From Sphingobacterium daejeonense (GTDB lineage: Bacteria; Bacteroidota; Bacteroidia; Sphingobacteriales; Sphingobacteriaceae), in contig NZ_LR590470.1 of NCBI RefSeq assembly GCF_901472535.1, positions 310,001 through 374,000 on the forward strand: 64,000 bases of DNA. The letters are read 5' to 3'. The translations under genes and the position numbers were made by a program. This document shows, piece after piece, positions 53,077 through 63,385 of the stretch. Below the pieces are notes generated by a model. That model saw only the letters and a list, made by a program, of their open reading frames with translations, searched no databases and had not been told where the DNA came from. How positions within the stretch are numbered: the first letter of the stretch is position 1; every line of letters starts with the position of its first letter.

Positions 53077-53424
53077 ATGCAGGCTGCAGAAATAAATAAG
53101 AAGTGGAAAGCGTTACAGGAAGCTGTAGCAGAAAACTTTGATATGGACATCCCTGATATTAAGGTGATGCTCTTTTTAATCGGAGTTCAAGAATTGGGAA
53201 AAGGGCCAAAAGAATTTTCTAAGCGCGAGAAGGAGGAATTGATGCACATCGCAACATGCAGACTCTTCAGCAGTTTGGGTTTTTATGAACTGGAAGGACA
53301 AGATGAGCAAGGATGGCCACATTGGAAACTTGTCAAACCTATTCCAAATTATACCTTAATGGAACAGGAAATGATTATCAAATCCCTGATAATTGATTAT
53401 TTTGAAGAATTAAATTTCATTTAA
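53077..53424 (+). CDS. Conserved small protein of unknown function, 115 residues
   Basis: Intact, soluble, helical. Marks: NFDMDIPDIKVMLFLIGVQELG, FSKREKEELMHIATCRLFSSLG and EQGWPHWKLVKPIP. I recognise it as a Bacteroidota gene kept beside similar neighbours, but know no function. It is packed between the phosphatase and cyclophilin genes (15 and 4 bases), so likely one operon. Confidence 0.65.
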   Translation: MQAAEINKKWKALQEAVAENFDMDIPDIKVMLFLIGVQELGKGPKEFSKREKEELMHIATCRLFSSLGFYELEGQDEQGWPHWKLVKPIPNYTLMEQEMIIKSLIIDYFEELNFI

Positions 53425-53427
53425 TAT

Positions 53428-54189
53428 ATGAGAAGAATTGTATTATTGTTCGCCTTTGTGATGGGCTTGAGTTTTGTTTATGCACAAACTCCTAAAAACT
53501 ATTATGTTGAAGTAAAGACCGGTAAAGGCAACGGTATCATAAAACTTTATAATGAAACAAGAAAACACAGAGACAACTTTGTCAATCTTGTAAAAGAAGG
53601 ATATTTCGATTCTTTATTGTTTCACCGTGTGATCCATAATTTCATGATTCAAGGTGGTGACCCGGATTCTAGGTATGCCGCAAGCAGACAGAAATTGGGA
53701 AATGGTGGACCAGACTATAAGGTCCCAGCAGAAATTCAAACAGGATTGATCCATAAAAAAGGTGCCTTGGGTGCTGCTCGTGACAATAACCCAGCAAAAG
53801 AATCCTCAGCATCACAATTTTATTTAGTACATGGTCGTGTGTTTAGCGAAACAGCACTAGATTCTTTGGAAAGATTCAGACTAAAAGGTAAAAAACTAAG
53901 CCCTCAGCAGAGAGAAACTTATTCCACAATTGGCGGTGCTCCACATTTAGATGGAGAATACACTGTGTTTGGAGAATTAATCGAGGGTATCGGAGTAGTT
54001 GACAGTATTGCAGCAGTAAAAACTGATGACAATGACCGACCTTATAATGATGAAAGGTTTGCTATGAAACTTTTGGATAGAAGACAAGCGTTAGATCTTG
54101 AGCGCAAATTGCAAGGTCTTCCTCCTAAAAAAGGATTCTTTACCAAGCTTTTCGATTCAATGAAATCAAGAACCTATAAACTTCCATAA
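53428..54189 (+). CDS. Exported cyclophilin-type peptidylprolyl isomerase
   Basis: Intact, 253 residues, signal peptide MRRIVLLFAFVMGLSFVYAQ. Cyclophilin core: GNGIIKLYNETRKHRDNFVNL, LLFHRVIHNFMIQGGDPDSR (catalytic Arg in FHRV), KGALGAARDNNPAKESSASQFYLV and YTVFGELIEGIGVVDSIA. An insert (VFSETALDSLERFRLKGKKL) extends a loop, as usual in Bacteroidota. It speeds folding at X-Pro bonds in the periplasm. Two bases before xth. Confidence 0.95.
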   Translation: MRRIVLLFAFVMGLSFVYAQTPKNYYVEVKTGKGNGIIKLYNETRKHRDNFVNLVKEGYFDSLLFHRVIHNFMIQGGDPDSRYAASRQKLGNGGPDYKVPAEIQTGLIHKKGALGAARDNNPAKESSASQFYLVHGRVFSETALDSLERFRLKGKKLSPQQRETYSTIGGAPHLDGEYTVFGELIEGIGVVDSIAAVKTDDNDRPYNDERFAMKLLDRRQALDLERKLQGLPPKKGFFTKLFDSMKSRTYKLP

Positions 54190-54191
54190 TC

Positions 54192-54956
54192 ATGAAGATT
54201 ATAACATATAATGTAAATGGTATCCGAGCAGCCTTAAAGAAAGGGTGGTTAGATTGGTTTAAAGCTGAAAGTCCTGATGTTATTTGTATACAAGAGATCA
54301 AGGCTTCACCTGACCAAATACCGGAACTAGTCTTATTAGAAGAGATGGGTTACGAGCATTATTGGTACCCAGCTCAGAAAAAAGGCTATAGTGGAACAGC
54401 CATATTTACCAAAATTACCCCAAATCATATTGAATATGGTTGTGGCCATGAGGATTATGATTTTGAAGGGAGAGTGATTAGGGCAGATTTTGATAAGGCA
54501 TCAGTGATGAGTGTGTATTTTCCTTCGGGAACTACTGGAGATGTTAGACAAGATTTCAAATATAAGTTCCTGGACGATTTTCAGCTATATAGCAATGAAC
54601 TATTGAAAGAAAAGCCAAATCTTGTTGTTTGCGGCGATTTCAATATTTGCCATAGAGCAATTGATATCCATAACCCGAAATCAAATGCGAATAGTTCCGG
54701 ATTTCTTCCGGCAGAAAGAGAGTGGATGGAGAATTTCATTAATTCAGGATATATAGATTCTTTCAGACATTTGAATCCTGATCCGCACCATTACACGTGG
54801 TGGTCCTACAGAGCTGGAGCTCGTGGCAGAAATCTGGGATGGCGGATTGATTACAACATGGTCTCCAACAACCTTAAAGACAATATAATTTCCTCAAGAA
54901 TAATTCCCCAAGCAGTGCACTCAGATCACTGTCCTGTTGAATTGATTCTAGGATAG
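54192..54956 (+). CDS. xth: Exodeoxyribonuclease III
   Basis: Intact, 254 residues. AP endonuclease/3' exonuclease of base-excision repair. Marks: MKIITYNVNGIRAALKKG, VICIQEIKAS (metal Glu), YSGTAIFTK, VVCGDFNICH, LGWRIDYNMVS and SDHCPVEL (catalytic Asp-His). Last gene of the operon, directly followed by a terminator. Confidence 0.97.
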   Translation: MKIITYNVNGIRAALKKGWLDWFKAESPDVICIQEIKASPDQIPELVLLEEMGYEHYWYPAQKKGYSGTAIFTKITPNHIEYGCGHEDYDFEGRVIRADFDKASVMSVYFPSGTTGDVRQDFKYKFLDDFQLYSNELLKEKPNLVVCGDFNICHRAIDIHNPKSNANSSGFLPAEREWMENFINSGYIDSFRHLNPDPHHYTWWSYRAGARGRNLGWRIDYNMVSNNLKDNIISSRIIPQAVHSDHCPVELILG

Positions 54957-54958
54957 AG

Positions 54959-54991
54959 AAGAAAAGTAGACTGAATAAGTCTACTTTTCTT
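54959..54991 (+). terminator. Rho-independent terminator after xth
   Basis: Stem AAGAAAAGTAGACT / AGTCTACTTTTCTT (54959-54972 with 54978-54991), five-base loop, followed by T-rich sequence. Confidence 0.88.
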
Positions 54992-55012
54992 GTTTTATTC
55001 CTATATTTAAGT

Positions 55013-55201
55013 ATGGGAAGGAAAACAGCAATTTTCTTATTAATAGTTACCTACTTAATGTTGGTTTGGTATGCTGTAGCTATTTTTCAAGATTATAAAA
55101 CGGGGCAACTTTCCTATAAGCTTTTTTTGACACCTATTTCATTAATGCTCACAGCTTATATTTTCCATTCTCAATTGCATCGACCCACAAAGCAAGACTA
55201 G
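55013..55201 (+). CDS. Small membrane protein, 62 residues
   Basis: Intact ORF from ATG at 55013 with two membrane segments (TAIFLLIVTYLMLVWYAVAIF and LFLTPISLMLTAYIFHSQL) joined by a short charged loop. It begins 22 bases after the xth terminator. Unknown function; the good start and positive-inside ends (MGRKT, HRPTKQD) make it likely real. Confidence 0.6.
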   Translation: MGRKTAIFLLIVTYLMLVWYAVAIFQDYKTGQLSYKLFLTPISLMLTAYIFHSQLHRPTKQD

Positions 55202-55268
55202 AAATCCCAATTCCAAAACAAATTTGAATTCATAATATTCAAACAAAGGTTCTGTTTATATTATTATA

Positions 55269-55297
55269 TTTATCTTTAAATATTGTTAATAATTTTG
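55269..55297 (+). promoter_or_regulatory. Possible proBA promoter
   Basis: TTTA at 55269-55272 (one mismatch), 17-base spacer, exact TAATTTTG at 55290-55297, about 35 bases before proB. Confidence 0.4.
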
Positions 55298-55331
55298 CAA
55301 TGTTTAAATCAATTTTTGATTAATTCCTAAA

Positions 55332-56363
55332 ATGAAAAAACCTATACTCGTCATAAAGTTTGGTTCCGCTGCTATAACAACCGATGGTGAAATTGATGAA
55401 AGAATCGTTCTGGAGATAGCTAGACAATGTGCTCAGTTGCAACCTAAGTACAACATTGTAATAGTGTCTTCTGGAGCCGTCGCAGCCGGCAAAAAATATA
55501 TTCCTAAATATGCAGGAACTTTGGCTCAGAAAAAAGCTGCCGCTGCAATAGGGAATCCTCTATTAGTAAGAACATATGGTACATATTTTAAACCTTTTAA
55601 AATTGCGTTAGCCCAAAGTCTTTGTGAAAGACATCACTTTGCAAATCGGGGGCAGTTTCTACAATTGAAAAGTACTTATGAAACGCTATGGAAAAATAAT
55701 GTAATTCCAATTGCCAATGAGAACGATGTGGTAAGCAATAAGGAACTCAAGTTTTCTGACAACGATGAACTCGCAACATTAATTGCAGTTGGATTTGGAG
55801 CTGAACAAATCCTCTTCAGCACTTCAGTTCCTGGAGTTTTGGATGAGAATAATTCTGTGATTCCCGAACTTAAGGTCATTGATAAAAATGCATTGGCACT
55901 AGCTAGATCTGAAAAATCAACTGTGGGATTAGGTGGTATGATTTCGAAACTGAATTTTGCCAGGTTAGCAAATCAGATGGGAATTAAGGCTGTCATTTTC
56001 TCTATGAAAACAGAAGATGGAATTCTTAAAGCTGTTGCTGGAGAAACTGGTACAGTATGTCTAGCGCAAGAGAAAAAAGTATCTTCCCGAAATAAATGGC
56101 TGGCCAGTGGAAGTCTGATTACGGGTCTTGTTCAGGTTGACAAAGGTGCTATTGCTGCTTTAAACAAACGGAAAAGCCTCTTGGCAGTAGGTGTTAATAA
56201 AATAATCCAAGACTTTGAAGTAGGAGAAGTATTTCAGATTGCTGATGAAGATCACGTAATACATGCCGTGGCTAAATCCAAGATTGATTCAATATCATTA
56301 AAGTCGAAATCCGAAAAGAAGAATATTGAAATTGCACATGCAGATGATATTGTGCTATTATAA
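55332..56363 (+). CDS. proB: Glutamate 5-kinase
   Basis: First step of proline synthesis. Intact, 343 residues: amino-acid kinase domain (VIKFGSAAITTDG, IVSSGAVAAGKKY, VIPIANENDVVS, FSDNDELATLIA, VGLGGMISKLNFA) and a C-terminal PUA domain. TAA overlaps the ATG of proA (shared A at 56363), so translation is coupled. Confidence 0.96.
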   Translation: MKKPILVIKFGSAAITTDGEIDERIVLEIARQCAQLQPKYNIVIVSSGAVAAGKKYIPKYAGTLAQKKAAAAIGNPLLVRTYGTYFKPFKIALAQSLCERHHFANRGQFLQLKSTYETLWKNNVIPIANENDVVSNKELKFSDNDELATLIAVGFGAEQILFSTSVPGVLDENNSVIPELKVIDKNALALARSEKSTVGLGGMISKLNFARLANQMGIKAVIFSMKTEDGILKAVAGETGTVCLAQEKKVSSRNKWLASGSLITGLVQVDKGAIAALNKRKSLLAVGVNKIIQDFEVGEVFQIADEDHVIHAVAKSKIDSISLKSKSEKKNIEIAHADDIVLL

Positions 56364-57622
56364 TGGATAAAATGGAAAAAACAATATTACCTCAATTAGA
56401 AAACAGTAGGATAGCGAAAAGAGCGATTTCCAAGCTAAATATTTCTCAAAAGTCACAAATCCTGAATGCTATTGCAGATGCGTTGCTGAAGAATTTAGAA
56501 GAAATTCTTATCGAGAATAAAAAGGACTTAGAAAGAATGGACCCTCAAGATGCAAAGTTTGACAGATTGAAATTGACGAAAGCTAGAATTGAAGATATAG
56601 CTGAGAGTGTTCGTTCGGTGTCCAAGCTAGAAGATCCTACAGGCAAAATGTTGAATACTAAGATTTTGCCAAATGGCTTGTTGGTTGAGAAAAAGACTGT
56701 CGCATTGGGGGTAGTGGGTGTTATTTATGAATCTAGACCCAATGTAACGATTGATGTTGCGGTTCTGTGCATTCAATCTGGTAATGTCTGTTTATTGAGG
56801 GGAGGTTCAGATGCCTGGTACAGCAATACCTATTTGGTAGGATTAATCCAAGACGTATTGGAAATTTTTGGTACTGATCCTAATATCGTCCAATTGTTGC
56901 CAGCAGATCGCGAGTTGGTTACAGAATTATTAACTGCCGTTAAATACGTAGATATTATCATTCCTCGAGGTTCACAAAGTCTGATTGATTTTGTTCGTGA
57001 AAATGCTAAGGTTCCGGTAATAGAAACAGGTGCAGGAGTTTGTCATACGTATATCGATCATACCGCTGACCTTCAACAGGCAGCTAAAATAGTAGCTAAC
57101 GCTAAAATATCAAGGCCCTCTGTTTGTAATGCTCTAGACAGTATTCTGGTTGATAAAGAAGTATTGGATGAATTTGTTCAAAGACTTGCCCCGTATTTTG
57201 AAGAGGCTGAAGTGAAAGTATTGGCAGATGAGAAATCTTATGCTGTATGGAAAAACCAGAACTTCAAAAATCTGGACAATGCTGAACAAGATGATTTCGG
57301 ACGGGAATTTTTGGATTTAATCTGCTCAATGAAAGTGGTTAATGGGCTTGACGAAGCTTTAGACCATATAGCAAGGTATTCGTCCAAGCATTCTGAATGC
57401 ATTGTTTCTTCGGATGCAGGAAATATTGCGAACTTTATGAATTCAGTGGATGCTGCTGCAGTTTATTCAAACGCTTCTACTAGATTTACTGATGGAGGTG
57501 AATTTGGGTTAGGCGCAGAGATTGGGATATCCACACAAAAATTACATGCAAGGGGACCATTTGCACTAGAAAAACTAGTCACAGAAAAATGGTTCGTCAC
57601 AGGCGATGGACAAATAAGATAA
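56363..57622 (+). CDS. proA: Glutamate-5-semialdehyde dehydrogenase (gamma-glutamyl phosphate reductase)
   Basis: Second step of proline synthesis, reducing gamma-glutamyl phosphate with NADPH. Intact, 419 residues. Marks: GVVGVIYESRPNVTIDVA, LLRGGSDA, IIPRGSQSLIDFV, catalytic Cys in TGAGVCHTYID, RPSVCNALDSILV and ARGPFALEKLVTEKW. ATG at 56372 is a possible second start. Forms an operon with proB. Confidence 0.97.
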   Translation: MDKMEKTILPQLENSRIAKRAISKLNISQKSQILNAIADALLKNLEEILIENKKDLERMDPQDAKFDRLKLTKARIEDIAESVRSVSKLEDPTGKMLNTKILPNGLLVEKKTVALGVVGVIYESRPNVTIDVAVLCIQSGNVCLLRGGSDAWYSNTYLVGLIQDVLEIFGTDPNIVQLLPADRELVTELLTAVKYVDIIIPRGSQSLIDFVRENAKVPVIETGAGVCHTYIDHTADLQQAAKIVANAKISRPSVCNALDSILVDKEVLDEFVQRLAPYFEEAEVKVLADEKSYAVWKNQNFKNLDNAEQDDFGREFLDLICSMKVVNGLDEALDHIARYSSKHSECIVSSDAGNIANFMNSVDAAAVYSNASTRFTDGGEFGLGAEIGISTQKLHARGPFALEKLVTEKWFVTGDGQIR

Positions 57623-57624
57623 TT

Positions 57625-58008
57625 ATGGGAATTAGATTTGAAAAGGATACAATACTGAATTGGGTTAATGATATGGCCAAATATTTAAGGCTAGTGGTGG
57701 ATCATTATGAACATTTTGATAAAGAAAAAGAAACGCTGGATATTGAAAAGGGATATACAGAATTCTTTAAAAAAGAAAGGTCATTTTTTCAATCCTCAGA
57801 TACCTCAGAGATAGAAAAATTCATTAGTTCCTTGGAGCCGGAACAGCTTAGACCTTTAGCTCAATTACTTATGTATGACGGAATAATCCATAAAGATAAA
57901 GCGCTTTTGAAAAACGCAAGGTATATTTTTGAGTGGAATATGAATAAAACCAATTCATTTTCTTTTGATGATTATGGATTTTTGGCAATGATTGATAAAG
58001 AATTGTAA
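57625..58008 (+). CDS. Unknown protein downstream of proA, 127 residues
   Basis: Intact, soluble, helical, from ATG at 57625, two bases after the proA stop. Marks: LNWVNDMAKYLRLVVDHYEHF, EKGYTEFFKKERSFF and LAQLLMYDGIIHKDK. Tight spacing and the terminator that follows make it the third gene of the pro operon. No family recognised. Confidence 0.65.
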   Translation: MGIRFEKDTILNWVNDMAKYLRLVVDHYEHFDKEKETLDIEKGYTEFFKKERSFFQSSDTSEIEKFISSLEPEQLRPLAQLLMYDGIIHKDKALLKNARYIFEWNMNKTNSFSFDDYGFLAMIDKEL

Positions 58009-58064
58009 ATAACCCTTTGATTCAACAAAATGAAGGATACAATTAATGTATTATAAATTGAAAG

Positions 58065-58098
58065 AAGCAGCAGTAATACAATTTACTGCTGCTTTTTT
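58065..58098 (+). terminator. Rho-independent terminator of the pro operon
   Basis: Stem AAGCAGCAGTAA / TTACTGCTGCTT (58065-58076 with 58083-58094), six-base loop, T-run. Confidence 0.9.
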
Positions 58099-58555
58099 TA
58101 TGAATTTGAAATATGTCTAGTTTATATCCAATTAGGATGTGAATAAATCAATCTCATTTTTTATTGATTGATATGAAAATTTGGCAATGATTGATAATAT
58201 TTAATGAAAATTATATTTATAAATCATTTATTTGTTAAATAAATGGCAATTTTTGATAAATTAAATATAGTAAAATGGAGTTTTAAGCTCCATTTTTTTT
58301 GTTTGTGGAATCTTAAAGACAAAAACACCTCCCTATGTTACACGAATTATTGAAATTCCTTAAAAATTGAATTATCTAAGTCCTTCAATTGTAATTTTTT
58401 AGCTAAAATATTATCAAAGATTAAAATTAGTTGTATAATTTATCCTGTTTTTGCAAAAAATCTGTTATTATTGAAAAATTAAGCTAATTATTATAGGTGA
58501 GCTGACCACTCACTTAGAAGTACAAAGCAATTATTCAACAAACAAACAATTTATT
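58099..58555 (+). other. Long 5' region of the second susC, with an isolated hairpin
   Basis: About 457 bases without an ORF, rich in A+T (repeated ATTGATTGATA and AAATAAAT tracts). It contains a terminator-like hairpin at 58272-58300 that serves no visible gene, then TGAGCTGACCACTCA, an imperfect palindrome, at 58498-58512, shortly before susC. The region probably holds the susC promoter and a leader or small RNA. Confidence 0.5.
58272..58300 (+). terminator. Isolated terminator hairpin upstream of susC
   Basis: Stem AAAATGGAG / CTCCATTTT (58272-58280 with 58288-58296), seven-base loop, eight or more T. It lies 174 bases after the pro operon terminator and 255 bases before susC. Confidence 0.65.
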
Positions 58556-61500
58556 ATGAAACACAATTTACTCAGCTTTGTTCTGCTGTTTATGCTCTCC
58601 ATTGGTTTGGTAAACGCGCAGAATCGTCAATTGAGCGGAAGGGTAACAGATTCAGGAGATGGTTCTCCATTAGCAAATGTATCTGTAAGAGTGGTAGGTG
58701 CATCCACGGCAACCCAAACTAATGCTCAAGGAAATTACACCCTTACTGTAAGTGAAAACTCAAAAGTAGAATTCTCATTTATTGGTTACCAATCACAAAC
58801 ACAATCTGTAACAGGTAGGTCAACAATTAATGTTTCATTAGTTTCATCTTCAGATGAACTTGATGAAGTAGTTGTAGTAGCTTATGGTACAGTAAAAAAA
58901 TCTGATTTTACAGGTTCTGCTACACAGATCGGGTCGAAAGAAATTGATAAAAGACCTATTTCAAACGTCTTGACCGCATTACAAGGTGCAGGTCCTGGTA
59001 TTCAAACTAGTACACCTTCAGGTGCACCAGGTTCATCACCAACTATTCGTATTCGAGGTCTAGGTTCGTACTCTGCTGGACAAGGTGCATTAGTCGTTGT
59101 TGACGGAGTTCCATTTGATGGTGGAATGGCCAATATTAACCCTGCTGATGTTGAATCAGTAACTGTATTGAAAGATGCTGCTACAATTGCTATGTACGGC
59201 TCTCGTGGTGCAAATGGGGTAATCATGGTTACAACTAAAAAAAGGTAATGCCGGAAAATCAGAACTTAATGTCTCTGCACAGTATGGTTTTAACGAAAAT
59301 GGTGTACCTGCATATAACACTGTAGACGCTGGCCAATATTATGAATTAATGTGGCAAGCATACACTAACAACCTTGCTTACGGATCAACTGCAATTCCGA
59401 TCGATATCGCTAGACAACTTGGATCTGGTGTTCTGCCAAGAAATGATAAGGGTTTACAGTTATATAACGGTAAAACTTACCAAGATATCGTTCAATATTT
59501 AGGTAACTATAATGCATTTGATGTTAGCAATGAAACTTTAGTAGGAGTTGACGGTAAATTAAACCCGGCAGCTAAATTCAGATATGAAGGCTTTACTTCA
59601 TGGGAAGATGAAGCATCTAGAAAAGGTAATCGTAATGAATACAATGTTAACTATTCAGGTGGTTTTAACTCAACAGATATCTACTCTTCATTAAACTATT
59701 TGAAAGATAATGGATGGGGATTACGTTCATCTAATGAAAGATTCCAAGGAAGACTAAACGTTAATACAAAAGTAACGGATTGGTTAAAAACTGGTATCAA
59801 CATCAATGCAGCGACCATTAACTACAACTTTGCAGCTGATGGTGCTAGCAGTATCAATAACCCTTTCTATTTCTCTAGAGCAATTGCTCCAATTTATCCT
59901 GTTTATGTACATGATCCAGCTACTGGTAAATTAGTATATGATGAGTTTGGTGCAAAAAGATACGATTACGGTAACTTAGTTTCTGAATTCGGATTATCTA
60001 GACCTTTCAATAGTGGTCGTCATGCAATTGCGGAAACAATGTTTAATTCAAGCGCTGCAAATCGTGATTTCTTCGGTGCAAGAGCGTATATTGATATCAA
60101 TATCCTCCCTTGGTTGACGTTTTCAACAACTTTCAGCCCAGATATTCAAAACTACAAATCTGAAGGTTATGAAAACACAATTGTAGGTGATGGTGCTCCA
60201 GCTGGTCGTTATAACCAATCTTGGAACAGACAACTTTCTTATACATTCAACCAATTGTTAAGAGCAAATAATACATTTGGAAACCATAATTTACAAACTG
60301 TATTAGGACACGAATTCTACTCTTATAAATATGAAAGTATTTATGGTATGAGAACTGGTCAAGGATTCCAAGGAGTTAATATTTTCGAAAACTTTACAGA
60401 CATCAGTTCATTAACTTCTGGTATCAATGAAAATACTATTGAAAGTTATTTTGGACGTGTAAACTATAACTACAACAGCAAATACTATTTAAGTGCAATG
60501 ATCAGAGCAGATGGAAACTCTAAATTCCCTTCTAACTTGCGTTGGGAAGAGTTCTGGTCATTAGGAGCTGCTTGGAGATTGGATCAAGAAGATTTCTTCA
60601 AAAACGATTATGTTAACTTGTTGAAATTAAGAGCTTCTTATGGTAAATTGGGTAACTCTGATGTGGGTTATTATCCTTACCAAAAATGGTTATGAAATCG
60701 GTTATAACAATGCTTCAACTCCAGGTTCAATCTTCGCATCTTTAGGTAGTGATAACCTAACTTGGGAAACTCAAAAACCTTTGGACTTCGGAGTAGACTT
60801 TAGCTTATTTGACAATAGATTATCAGGTAGTTTTGAATATTATTACAGAAACTCTGATGGTTTGTTATTCAGTGTAAACCAACCATATCATAATGGTGGT
60901 ACTTGGGCTGGATCATTTGCTGTTCAACAGAACGTGGGTGCTATGACAAACAAAGGTATTGAAGCAACTGTAACAGGTAACTTAATAAGAAAACCTGAGT
61001 TTAACTGGAACCTTACATTCAATGTGACTACTGTAAAAAATGAAATCACTAAAATGCCAGTTGAAACTCCTGAAATTGTAAGCAGCCCATATAAACGTGC
61101 AGTTGGAAGATCATTATATGATTTCTATACTAGAACATATTATGGAGTTGATCCTGAAACAGGAGAAGCTTTGTACCTTGGTTTAGAAGATGGTGTAGAA
61201 TTCGACCCTGATAACGCTACTCACCGTTTAATTGATAATGGAAATGGCAGAGTAGATACAGTTACAACTAACCAAAATGCTGCTAGACAGTCTTGGTTGA
61301 ATAAATCAGCTCTTCCTCCAGTTTACGGAAGTATTATTAATGACTTCACCTACAAAAACTTCGACTTTAGATTTGTCTTAACATATAGTCTAGGTGGACA
61401 TTTCTATGATGGATACTATGGAGGTTTGGTAAGTTCTGGACCAGCAAATGGTGCTAACTTACACCAAGATCTATTAAATGCTTGGAAAGAACCAGGTGAT

Positions 61501-61803
61501 ATTACAGATGTGCCAAGAATGGATGTTGGTAGAACAGCTCAACATGGTGCTACGTCTTCAAGATACTTAACAAAAGCTTCGTATTTGAATATTAGTGCAA
61601 TCAACGTTGGGTATAGAATTCCTGAAGTATACTCTAATAGAATTGGAATTAAAAGAGCAAGAGTTTATGCAAGTGCTGAAAACTTGTTCTATTGGTCTGC
61701 TAAAAAAGGATTCAATCCACTAGGTGGAATTACTGGACCAACTGGTAACAGTTCATATACTCACGCAAGGACTATAAACTTTGGTATTAACTTCGGATTA
61801 TAA
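58556..61803 (+). CDS. SusC/RagA family TonB-dependent transporter, second locus (two frameshifts)
   Basis: About 1082 residues. Signal MKHNLLSFVLLFMLSIGLVNAQ, carboxypeptidase-regulatory-like domain (LSGRVTDSGDGSPLANVSV), TonB-box-like DEVVVVAYGTVKK, plug (IRIRGLGSYSAGQGALVVVD, MYGSRGANGVIMVTTKK), barrel, terminal INFGINFGL. Breaks at an A6 run (59239-59244) and near 60688. The susD starts 4 bases downstream. No enzyme genes lie beside the pair in the window, so the substrate is unknown. Confidence 0.95.
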
Positions 61804-61807
61804 GGAA

Positions 61808-63310
61808 ATGAAAATATTAAATAATACAAATATAAAGCTGCCTGTTTTAGGGACAGTATTTACAGCACTCCTGTTGTTTACAGGGTGTAAAAAGGATGCT
61901 TTGCAAAAGGATCCAAGTGAAATGATTAACACTGAAATCGTATTTGCAACTACTGATAATGCATATTCAGCAATTAATGGTATGCACAGATTGATGTATT
62001 ACCAATGGTATAGCAATCAAGCAGCAGGTGGACAATCAGGAAACATGATCTATATGGACGCGTTGGGTGAAGATTTTGTAATGACTGCCCAAGCTAATGG
62101 ATGGTTCATTTCTGAATATAAATGGCAATCTCATAGAAGTGCAACTTCGTCGATTAACCAATTCAATTACGGCTTTTATTATGCATTAATTGGTAATGCC
62201 AATGAAATCATTAATAATATTGATAATGCAGTAGGACCAGACGAAGACAAAAACTTCATTAAAGGACAAGCTTTAACCTATAGAGCATGGTGTTATTTCC
62301 AAATGATCCAATTATTTGGAAACAGATATGTAAAAGGGGGTGATAATTCAGGGTTAGGTCTTCCCTTGATTCTGGAAAGAACAAAAGGGGCTAAACCAAG
62401 AAATACTGTAGAAGAAGTATATGGTCAAATTAACAAAGATTTGGATGATGCAATTGCATTATTTGGAAATGCAGCTTCTAGACCAAATGTATCCCACTTA
62501 AATATCGATGTTGCAAAAGGGGTAAAAGCAAGAGTTGCTTTGACTCAGCAAGATTATGTCGCTGCAGCAAAATTTGCTAAAGAAGCGCGTGCGGATTATA
62601 CTTTGATGACCCAAAATCAATATCTGAATTCATTTGTTAATATTGATAATCCAGAATGGATTTGGGGTATACACCAAAGAGAAGATCAACCTACTTATTT
62701 CTATTCATTTTACGCATATGTTGGTAACTTTAGCTCAACCAATACTCGTGGTAACCCAAAAGCTATCAACTCTCTATTGTACGATAAAATCTCTAGTACA
62801 GATGTTAGAAAAAGATTATGGGACCCAACTGGAGCAGACAATAGCTTCCCATTAGCAGCAAGTGGAGTTCGTAAACCGTATATGACCAGAAAATTCACCC
62901 TTCCAAATCCTGGAAATAGTAATGGTGATTTGATGTTCATGCGTGCTTCGGAGATGTTTTTAATCGAATCTGAAGCTTTGGCAAGAACTGCAGGAATGGA
63001 AAATCAAGCAAAAGAAGTTTTGTTAGAATTAGCTAAGACTAGAGATGCTAACTACACCTTATCTACAAATACTGGTGCAAATTTAATTGAAGAGATCTTG
63101 ACTCAAAGAAGAGTTGAGTTATGGGGAGAAGGTTTCAGATTTTATGATTTAAAAAGATTAAATCTGCCATTAAATAGAAATGGAGCCAACCATATCGCTT
63201 CTTTGGCAGTAGAATTCTCTGTCCCTGCTGGCGCTAAAGAATGGCAATTCTTAATCCCTCAAGGTGAAATCGACAGAACATTAGGTGTTGTTGTCCAAAA
63301 TCCTTTGTAG
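61808..63310 (+). CDS. SusD/RagB family lipoprotein, second locus
   Basis: Intact, 500 residues from ATG at 61808. Lipoprotein signal (KLPVLGTVFTALLLFTGC), then SusD fold: NEIINNIDNAVGPDEDKNFIKG, QALTYRAWCYFQMIQLFGNRYV, DLMFMRASEMFLIESEAL and LTQRRVELWGEGFRFYDLKR. Surface partner of the upstream SusC. Confidence 0.96.
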   Translation: MKILNNTNIKLPVLGTVFTALLLFTGCKKDALQKDPSEMINTEIVFATTDNAYSAINGMHRLMYYQWYSNQAAGGQSGNMIYMDALGEDFVMTAQANGWFISEYKWQSHRSATSSINQFNYGFYYALIGNANEIINNIDNAVGPDEDKNFIKGQALTYRAWCYFQMIQLFGNRYVKGGDNSGLGLPLILERTKGAKPRNTVEEVYGQINKDLDDAIALFGNAASRPNVSHLNIDVAKGVKARVALTQQDYVAAAKFAKEARADYTLMTQNQYLNSFVNIDNPEWIWGIHQREDQPTYFYSFYAYVGNFSSTNTRGNPKAINSLLYDKISSTDVRKRLWDPTGADNSFPLAASGVRKPYMTRKFTLPNPGNSNGDLMFMRASEMFLIESEALARTAGMENQAKEVLLELAKTRDANYTLSTNTGANLIEEILTQRRVELWGEGFRFYDLKRLNLPLNRNGANHIASLAVEFSVPAGAKEWQFLIPQGEIDRTLGVVVQNPL

Positions 63311-63330
63311 GTAAAAATTAACAATACAAT

Positions 63331-63358
63331 AAAAGCCGGGCAATTGGCCCGGCTTTTT
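63331..63358. terminator. Bidirectional terminator between susD and acyl-CoA dehydrogenase
   Basis: Stem AAAAGCCGGGC / GCCCGGCTTTT (63331-63341 with 63347-63357), five-base loop, A before and T after. Confidence 0.93.
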
Positions 63359-63385
63359 GTTTTAGTCACTATTGTTTATTATTAA

